DNA from: CAIKXD01 sp035439485
GTDB taxonomy: Bacteria > Bacteroidota > Bacteroidia > UBA4408
DNA length: 6,349 bases
Direction of reading: 5' to 3'
Assembly: GCA_035439485.1 (NCBI GenBank)
Contig: DAORKI010000158.1
Span: 1 to 6,349, forward strand
A model generated the notes under the pieces. That model had not been told where the DNA came from. It was given only the letters and a program-made list of their open reading frames with translations, and did not search any database. The translations under genes were made by a program, and so were the position numbers. Positions 1 to 5,471 of the stretch are shown piece by piece (the first letter of the stretch is position 1; the number at the start of each line of letters is the position of its first letter).

Positions 1-3000
1 TTATTAGGGTTAGGATAAATTGAAATTTTAAGGTCACTAATAAATTTACTAACTATGCTCGTGGCAATATTGTTTGAAGTACCAGTACAACCGTTGCTTT
101 CAGTCAAAACTGCACTATAGCTTCCATTTTGAGTATAAACATAAAATAAGTTGGTAGCACCAGTAATTGCAACACCATTTAAATACCATTGCAAATTTCC
201 TGAAGTATTGGCAAACAATGTATCATTACTATAGGTTATACTAACTTGAGGTGAAGGCAAAACTTCGATATGAATTGTATCTGAGTACATTTCACATCCA
301 AAAACATCGCTTGTCTTTACCATATATGATCCCGATGTGTCTGTGGTGAAAGAAATATTGCCAAAATTATTGGGATACCATAGATAGGTTTGTGCATTAC
401 TTGATTTTAATAAAACACTTTCACCCTCACATAATGTATCATTATTATTTAATGTGATAATGGGCGTAATGGCAGGACTAACCGCAATATAATTTAATTT
501 AGTGATAGAATCGGTGCCAAAATTATTTTGAACAATTAATTTTACATGATTATAGGTGGCAGCATTATTATAGGTTATGATTGGGTTTTGAAGTGTTGAT
601 GTACTTGGTGTTCCACCTGGAAAACTCCATTGCCAAGAAGTTGGGTTTCCGGCCGAGATATCATTAAATTGAACGGTAAAACCTGGACAACCACTTACAG
701 TATTGGCATTAAAGTTTGCAAAAGGTGTTTGACTATTTGGGTTATAAATACTACTTTCCCATAAGCCTCTCCCATAAGTTGCTGCTCTTAATTTGCTACT
801 ACCATAATGTATTTCTAATTCATCAACTCTAACGATTGGTAATCCGTTCATGTATGGTACCCACATCAAAATATTTTCATCATAATAATAAACACCAAAA
901 TCGGTACCAACATATATACCATCATTTGTTCCTGTTTGATTAACTACTGTATTCACTGGAATATTGGGCAAACCTGTGCTTAAATTTTGCCAAGTAGCAC
1001 CACCATCTGCTGATTTAAAAACTTTGATTGTGGCATTATATCCTGAGCGAGTTATCCAAATTTTATCGGGATTTGTTTCATCAATAGCTATATCAGTAAT
1101 CGACATTGAACCTGCATTTGGAACTGCAATGGAACTCCAACTTGTTCCTCCATTGTTAGTTTTATGTATGGAGGTACTATTGGAGACATAAATGTATGAA
1201 GGATTACTTTTTGCTACTTTCAAAATGGTTAAACCACCAATATTTAAATTCGAAATTTTAGACCAACTATTTCCTCTGTTAGTTGATTTCCAAACATTGT
1301 TATATCCGGCAAAAAGTGTTGTTGCATTGGTTGGATGTTGCATCCAAGGTGTTACCCATTCACCGGTTTCATTGATATTGTTTTTAATATCAGTAAAACT
1401 GTTGCCACCGTTACTTGAACGATTAATATTTCCATATTGTGACTCACCATATTGGTAATTGGTATTGCTCCAATCTACAAAACACTCCATGCCATCACCA
1501 CCTAAAATATGTGACCATTGGCCAGCATTATACTGATTTGTACCATTATCTTGCCATCCTTGTAAAACAATAGATGCATTACTTGCTGCACATCCTAGTT
1601 TATACATTTGTCCAATTTGAAGTCCGTTGCTTAAATCGGTCCAACTAGTAATTCCAGCATTAGATTTAAATATTCCACCATCACTTCCAGTATATAATAT
1701 ACCTGTTGCTGGTTTGTATGTTAAGTCGTGAATATCAGCATGTACATAAGGAGAGCCATTATCGCCATACCAATGTGCTGTAATTTGCCAATTGGAGCCA
1801 CCATCAAATGATGTCCAAATATTTACCCCGCCAACACTTACTTCATTTTCATTGACAGGAGACACTGCAATACTTAAAGTGTACCATGATTGACCGCCAG
1901 TATCAAATCCATCATAATCCCATCCTAATAGGTTGGGTTCACTGGATTTTAAGCTAAAAGAAGTCCCTGAATTAGTGCTTTTATAGAGACCTTTAAAACC
2001 GTTATCGGATTCATTAGCAGCAACTAAATAAACCAATTCAGGATTGTCAGGGGTTACGGCAATGGAAATTCGGCTGCAACTACTACTTAAAGGAAGTCCT
2101 GTAGAAATAACGGTGAATGTATTACCAGCATCTGTTGATTTGTAAAAATTGGTATTTGAAGAAGCATATACTATATTACTATTTCCTGGCTTTAATTCTA
2201 AATCTCTCAAATTGCTTGATGTTATAACCTTAGTCCAAGTAATACCAGCATCACTTGATTTATAAACGCCATTGCTTGCAGCAGCCCAAATTATATTAGA
2301 ATTATTCGGGTCAATAATAATTCTGGATATATATCTACCTTGAGAAACAGTAAAATTTAAGCCAGTAATTTGCCAACTCGCCCCAGCATCTGTTGATTTG
2401 AGCACACCAACCCCTGGTATATCATCCCCATCAAAATCACCTGTAGCTAAGTACATAACATTAGGATTATTGGCATCAATAGCCAAATCACTAATACCAA
2501 TAGAAGGCAAAGTATTAGTCATTGAAATCCAATTGGCACCAGCATTAGTTGATTTCCAAAGGCCACCTGAAGGAGCCCCTACAAAAATAGTATTGGGCTG
2601 TGTTGGATGAAATCTAACACAGTTTAATCTGCCTGCTCCGCCACCATCAGTTGGTACATCAAAAGCACCTAAAGGTTGCCAATTTCCATTGGCTTGCAAT
2701 GCACTTCTGTACAATGGGTTGGTAATAGCTTTTTCAATTTCACTGCCCAATTGATGTAATAAATTTAAGTCTCCTGAAGGCGAAACCCTTGGTTTTACTG
2801 TGTATTCCCATCGCTTATATAACATTAATCCTTCAGATTCCTCTTCACTAGTAGCATTTGGAGTAAAAAAACGTTTAAATTTTTCTATTTTTTCCTTTTT
2901 TTTCCAATATTTATTGAATGACTTCTGTACATCAAAAAAATTGGCATTCGGTGCATTTTTCTTCTTGACCCAATCTTGTGCTGTGGCCGAACTTCCAATT

Positions 3001-3035
3001 ATAATTAAAGGTAAAATAATGTAGTATAATTTCAT
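1..3035 (-). CDS. Large secreted BNR/Asp-box propeller protein with PKD and Ig-like domains and a T9SS type A tail (3' end cut off)
   Basis: I translated this frame by hand: 1011 codons run without a stop from ATG at 3035 to the left edge. Residues 1-19 form a signal peptide (basic K2, a hydrophobic Ile/Leu stretch, likely cleavage ATA|QD). A charged linker reaches about residue 110. About eleven Asp-box motifs follow, such as KSTNAGANW (W169), KSTDAGASW (W221), KSSDAGITW (W267), TSFDGGSNW (W416) and KSADGGATW (W682), and the propeller closes with ATYGRGLW (W759). A PKD domain (about 770-852, with SWQWSFPGGTP) and two Ig-like modules follow. Residues 1004-1011 read ISIYPNPN, the typical opening of a T9SS C-terminal sorting domain. 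By family knowledge, about 70 more residues should lie outside the window. The protein is inferred to be exported by Sec and then by T9SS, to the cell surface or medium. Asp-box propellers occur in sortilin-like proteins, sialidases and xyloglucanases; I see no catalytic signature, so the substrate is unknown. Confidence 0.93.
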   Translation of the reverse strand, partial: MKLYYIILPLIIIGSSATAQDWVKKKNAPNANFFDVQKSFNKYWKKKEKIEKFKRFFTPNATSEEESEGLMLYKRWEYTVKPRVSPSGDLNLLHQLGSEIEKAITNPLYRSALQANGNWQPLGAFDVPTDGGGAGRLNCVRFHPTQPNTIFVGAPSGGLWKSTNAGANWISMTNTLPSIGISDLAIDANNPNVMYLATGDFDGDDIPGVGVLKSTDAGASWQITGLNFTVSQGRYISRIIIDPNNSNIIWAAASNGVYKSSDAGITWTKVITSSNLRDLELKPGNSNIVYASSNTNFYKSTDAGNTFTVISTGLPLSSSCSRISIAVTPDNPELVYLVAANESDNGFKGLYKSTNSGTSFSLKSSEPNLLGWDYDGFDTGGQSWYTLSIAVSPVNENEVSVGGVNIWTSFDGGSNWQITAHWYGDNGSPYVHADIHDLTYKPATGILYTGSDGGIFKSNAGITSWTDLSNGLQIGQMYKLGCAASNASIVLQGWQDNGTNQYNAGQWSHILGGDGMECFVDWSNTNYQYGESQYGNINRSSNGGNSFTDIKNNINETGEWVTPWMQHPTNATTLFAGYNNVWKSTNRGNSWSKISNLNIGGLTILKVAKSNPSYIYVSNSTSIHKTNNGGTSWSSIAVPNAGSMSITDIAIDETNPDKIWITRSGYNATIKVFKSADGGATWQNLSTGLPNIPVNTVVNQTGTNDGIYVGTDFGVYYYDENILMWVPYMNGLPIVRVDELEIHYGSSKLRAATYGRGLWESSIYNPNSQTPFANFNANTVSGCPGFTVQFNDISAGNPTSWQWSFPGGTPSTSTLQNPIITYNNAATYNHVKLIVQNNFGTDSITKLNYIAVSPAITPIITLNNNDTLCEGESVLLKSSNAQTYLWYPNNFGNISFTTDTSGSYMVKTSDVFGCEMYSDTIHIEVLPSPQVSITYSNDTLFANTSGNLQWYLNGVAITGATNLFYVYTQNGSYSAVLTESNGCTGTSNNIATSIVSKFISDLKISIYPNPN

Positions 3036-3303
3036 TTTAGCAGTACTTTGAATAAATAACATAGGTTATTTAAAATAGTTTAATAAAAACAAATAAAGTA
3101 AAATAAAAAATCAGGTGCAAATTTTACTTTGTATTGCTTAAATGCTATTACGACTTAATCTATATTCTTGATGAATTAATTTATTCAATTATAAAAAATG
3201 AATTTAAAATATAATGAATATTTCAAAAGGGGCTTAATTTGTTATTTTATTTCACACAATGAATATAATGAAATAATAATACTAATAGTTGTGCTATAAT
3301 TTA
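3036..3303. other. AT-rich intergenic spacer, upstream of the propeller gene
   Basis: This stretch follows the tandem stop (TAA TAA) of arfB and precedes the start of the large secreted protein, so it should hold the terminator of the first and the promoter of the second. I see no clear Bacteroidota promoter (TTTG, then TAnnTTTG about 20 bases on); the nearest minus-strand string is TAAAATTTG around 3117-3125, with one spacer base too many. An 8-bp inverted repeat TTATTTCA/TGAAATAA (3247-3254 and 3269-3276, loop 14) lies about 30 bases after arfB. It has no following T-tract on the minus strand, so it is at best a weak terminator candidate. No ORF of note is present. Confidence 0.6.
3053..3072. 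promoter_or_regulatory. Perfect 8-bp palindrome in the leader of the propeller gene
   Basis: TAAATAAC and GTTATTTA are perfectly complementary arms around a 4-base ATAG spacer, ending 17 bases upstream of the ATG of the large secreted protein. The position would suit an operator or a leader hairpin. In sequence this AT-rich, an 8-bp palindrome can also arise by chance, and no matching regulator is visible in the window. Confidence 0.25.
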
Positions 3304-3729
3304 TTACTCATCATCATTAAATTTCACTTTTCTATTGGCAATTTTTTTTGCTTGCAATTTTTTATTTAGCAAGCGCTGTATTTTTGATTTTTGCGGCACT
3401 ATAGTAGCGGTGCGTTGTTTTTGGGAGGTAAAACTTTCAATGATAAGATGCAAAAATTTAGTTTGAACCTTTTGTTTATTCTCAAATTGAGTTCTTGCAG
3501 TTTGAGCACTTAATTTTAAAACTCCTTCTTTACTTATTTTATGCTTATGAAGTTGATGAAGTTGTAATTTTTGATCTTCGGTAAGCAAAATAGAATTAAT
3601 AATATTAAAGTATAGTTCAACCTTAGTTTCAACCTTGTTTACATTTTGACCGCCCTTTCCTCCACTTCGTGTTGTTTTAAAGTAAACTTCATTCAATAAG
3701 TCATTTGCTAATTCTTTTATTTTGCTCAT
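3304..3729 (-). CDS. arfB: Ribosome-rescue peptidyl-tRNA hydrolase ArfB (YaeJ/ICT1 family)
   Basis: This 141-residue protein has the usual length of ArfB. The class I release-factor catalytic loop is intact at residues 21-32 (RSGGKGGQNVNK, with GGQ at 26-28), followed by the typical VETKVEL. The codon-recognition domains of true release factors are absent. The C-terminal 35-40 residues are rich in Lys, Arg and Gln, matching the basic tail that family members insert into the empty mRNA channel. The known role is hydrolysis of peptidyl-tRNA on ribosomes stalled without a stop codon. The ATG at 3729 fits because it places GGQ at the expected distance from the N-terminus. Only 14 bases separate it from the mature tRNA-Arg upstream, leaving no room for its own promoter, so co-transcription with the tRNA is inferred. 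It ends in tandem TAA codons. Confidence 0.95.
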   Translation of the reverse strand: MSKIKELANDLLNEVYFKTTRSGGKGGQNVNKVETKVELYFNIINSILLTEDQKLQLHQLHKHKISKEGVLKLSAQTARTQFENKQKVQTKFLHLIIESFTSQKQRTATIVPQKSKIQRLLNKKLQAKKIANRKVKFNDDE

Positions 3730-3743
3730 GTAAATTTTTTATG

Positions 3744-3817
3744 TGCATCCGAAGGGATTCGAACCCCCAACCACCAGAATCGGAATCTGGTATTCTATCC
3801 AGTTGAACTACGAATGC
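3744..3817 (-). tRNA. tRNA-Arg, anticodon CCG
   Basis: The minus strand folds into a complete 74-nt cloverleaf. The acceptor stem is GCATTCG (3811-3817) with CGGATGC (3745-3751), with one G-T pair. The D stem is GTTC/GAAT. The anticodon stem is CCAGA/TCTGG with loop TTCCGAT, giving anticodon CCG, which reads CGG arginine codons. The T arm is GGGGG-TTCGAAT-CCCTT, closed partly by G-T pairs, and the discriminator is A at 3744. CCA is not encoded (CAT follows), so the 3' end must be added enzymatically. The gene sits between a long inverted repeat on its 5' side and arfB on its 3' side. Confidence 0.97.
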
Positions 3818-3819
3818 AT

Positions 3820-3945
3820 TTTGGCTTGAAATAAAGCGTTATCTGTGTCGTCATTGCAAAAACTTGAAAACAGTCATTTACCTGGGTAAACTCCTTATTT
3901 TCAATTTTTGCATTCCTAACATCTAACATTTTATTTCAAGCCAAA
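3820..3945. repeat. Nested 126-bp inverted repeat abutting the tRNA gene (MITE-like or structured RNA)
   Basis: Outer arms TTTGGCTTGAAATAAA (3820-3835) and its exact complement (3930-3945) pair over 16 bp. Inside them GTTA (3838-3841) pairs with TAAC (3924-3927). A middle helix joins 3855-3870 to 3898-3912 with 15 pairs and one bulged C at 3863. A central hairpin, TTTACC/GGTAAA (3877-3882 and 3885-3890), sits at the apex. Most of the segment can thus fold into one long rod on either strand. It begins two bases from the 5' end of the tRNA. Perfect terminal arms and no gene inside suggest a miniature inverted-repeat element, but I see no target-site duplication. A structured leader of the tRNA-arfB transcript is the alternative. 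A 44-codon minus-strand frame starting at 3929 runs through it into the tRNA and looks accidental. Confidence 0.75.
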
Positions 3946-3955
3946 TACGTTTTTT

Positions 3956-4667
3956 AAGTTTATTTTCTATTTAGGAATCGCGATAAATCGCAATTCCATT
4001 TTTTTTGATACAATAAACTGTATCTATTTAAGAATCGCGATAAATCGCAATTCCATTTTTTTGATGCAATGAACTGAATCTTTTTGGGAATCGCGATAAA
4101 TCGCAATTCCATTTTTTNNNNNNNNNNNNNNNNNNNNNNNNNNNNNNNNNNNNNNNNNNNNNNNNNNNNNNNNNNNNNNNNNNNNNNNNNNNNNNNNNNN
4201 NNNNNNNNNNNNNNNNNGATGCAATGAACTGAATCTTTTTGGGAATCGCGATAAATCGCAATTCCATTTTTTTGAAACAATAAACTGTATCTATTTAGGA
4301 ATCGCGATAAATCGCAATTCCATTTTTTTTGATACAATGAACTGAATCTTTTTGGGAATCGCGATAAATCGCAATTCCATTTTTTTGATGCAATGAACTT
4401 AATCTTTTTGGGAATCGCGATAAATCGCAATTCCATTTTTTTGATGCAATGAACTTAATCTTTTTGGGAATCGCGATAAATCTCAATTCCATTTTTTTTG
4501 ATACAATGAACTGTATCTTTTTGGGAATCACGATAAATCGCAGTTCCATTTTTTTGATACAATAAACTGTATCTATTTAGAAATCGCGATAAGTCGCAAT
4601 TCCATATTTTTGAAACAATGAACTGTATCTTTTGGGGAATCGCGATAAATCACAATTCCATTTTTTA
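3956..4667. repeat. Tandem array of 56-57 bp structured repeats, at least 11 units, interrupted by an assembly gap
   Basis: Each unit has a 24-bp core that folds as GGAAT-C-GCGA, loop TAAA, TCGC-A-ATTCC: nine pairs around one C/A mismatch. Cores start at 3974, 4031, 4087, then after the gap 4242, 4298, 4355, 4411, 4467, 4524, 4580 and 4636. Spacing is 56 or 57 throughout, depending on a T-tract of 7 or 8 after the core. The linker carries a second short hairpin, perfect as GATACA/TGTATC at 4007-4024, 4500-4517 and 4556-4573 and usually mismatched once or twice elsewhere. Two linker forms exist, ending in CTATTTA or in CTTTTTG. Units on the lpxH side (4467-4659) carry most of the core substitutions. 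The linkers are near copies of one another, which excludes a CRISPR array. Frames open through it on the minus strand are by-products of the repeat. Confidence 0.95.
4118..4217. other. Assembly gap of 100 Ns inside the tandem array
   Basis: Exactly 100 consecutive Ns replace sequence between the T-tract of one repeat unit and the GATGCA linker of another. A round 100 is a scaffolding convention, not a measured length. The flanks are both in the same repeat, so the gap probably marks collapsed or unassembled copies, and the true number of units cannot be read here. Confidence 0.97.
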
Positions 4668-4695
4668 ATTAACAAGGTTCAAAAGTAGATAAAAA

Positions 4696-5469
4696 TTAGT
4701 ATTTTTCTAAAAGTAATGTTTGGCCATTAAATACAGCAAAATGAGGTTTTTTGAACCAATCGCCCAAATTTACATAGCGCGCATTGTTGGGTAATGCAAT
4801 ATCTAATAGTAAATGCCTGTGCCCAAATATAAAAAAGTCGAAATGTTTTTTTTGAAGCACTTCTTTGCAATAAATAATAAGCCATTCTTTTTCTTCACCC
4901 ATAAAAATTTCATCAATTGGACCATTAGCAGCGCGACTTTTGCCCGACCAAAAATTAGCTAATCCTATGCCAAAATTAGGATGTAAACGCGCAAACAACC
5001 ATTGTGAAAAAGAAGAAGCAAACACTTTTTTAATAAATTTATAACCCTTATCACCAGGTCCTAAACCATCACCATGGCCAATAAAAAACTTTTTGTTGTT
5101 GATGGCCACTTCAATAGGATTTCTATATAATGATACTCCTAATTCTTTTTCGAGATAACCAAAAGTCCACATGTCATGATTTCCTGTAAAATAGTGAACT
5201 TTAATGCCCTTATCGCAGAGTGATGCAAGTTTGCCCAATAATCGTGTATAGCCTCTTGGTACTACAGTTTTATATTCAAACCAAAAATCAAAAATATCGC
5301 CTACTAAAAAAATATGTTGCGCATCAATTTCAATGTCACATAACCATTGAACAATTTTTTTTTCACGCAATAACGATTGTTCATCATTTGGCACTCCTAA
5401 ATGAAAGTCGCTTGCAAAATAAACCTTTTTGCCCTCCTGAAGTATAATATTAGATAGTGCGTGTAACAA
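4696..5469 (-). CDS. lpxH: UDP-2,3-diacylglucosamine diphosphatase (LpxH-type metallophosphatase)
   Basis: This 257-residue calcineurin-like phosphoesterase carries every metal-binding block in order: DFHLG (D21, H23), GDIFDFWFE (D58), GNHD (N97, H98), GHGD (H132) and GHRH (H217, H219). The FDFWFEY stretch, the GPGDKGYK loop and the length match the LpxH branch rather than generic phosphatases. LpxH cleaves UDP-2,3-diacylglucosamine to lipid X at the inner membrane, an early step of lipid A synthesis. The start is uncertain. No ATG lies ahead of the catalytic core, so I used TTG at 5469, two bases after the stop of the glycosyltransferase. The usual family start lies close to KVYFASD (residue 16), so ATT or ATA near residues 8-9 is possible. 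The tight spacing implies an operon with the upstream gene. A fully authentic LpxH and a close Bacteroidota homologue cannot be told apart here. Confidence 0.88.
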   Translation of the reverse strand: MLHALSNIILQEGKKVYFASDFHLGVPNDEQSLLREKKIVQWLCDIEIDAQHIFLVGDIFDFWFEYKTVVPRGYTRLLGKLASLCDKGIKVHYFTGNHDMWTFGYLEKELGVSLYRNPIEVAINNKKFFIGHGDGLGPGDKGYKFIKKVFASSFSQWLFARLHPNFGIGLANFWSGKSRAANGPIDEIFMGEEKEWLIIYCKEVLQKKHFDFFIFGHRHLLLDIALPNNARYVNLGDWFKKPHFAVFNGQTLLLEKY

Positions 5470-5471
5470 GT

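Noticed and set aside
964..3024. Plus-strand ORFs of 70-88 codons at 964, 1192, 2398 and 2800
   Set aside because: They are antisense to the continuous reading frame of the large secreted protein and show no domain or start signal of their own.
3797..3929. 44-codon minus-strand ORF beginning MLDVRNAKIEN
   Set aside because: It lies across the inverted repeat and ends inside the tRNA, so it cannot be an independent conserved gene without further evidence.
3820..3945. Integron attC site
   Set aside because: GTTA/TAAC pairing inside the hairpin recalls attC core sites, but the full conserved core sequences are not there, and there is no integrase or cassette nearby.
3960..4549. Overlapping minus-strand ORFs (about 66-158 codons) reading MELRFIAIPKK-type peptides
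   Set aside because: They are translations of the tandem repeat, cross the N gap, change peptide version whenever a 56-bp unit shifts the frame, and resemble no protein family.
3974..4659. CRISPR array
   Set aside because: The conserved core is regularly spaced and palindromic, but the stretches between cores are near copies of each other rather than unique spacers, and no cas gene is in the window.
4636..4667. Intrinsic terminator for lpxH
   Set aside because: On the lpxH coding strand the hairpin is followed by CCCCAAAAG, not a T-tract; the terminator-like orientation is the opposite one.
5220..5447. Plus-strand ORF of 75 codons
   Set aside because: It is antisense to the conserved metal-binding part of lpxH.
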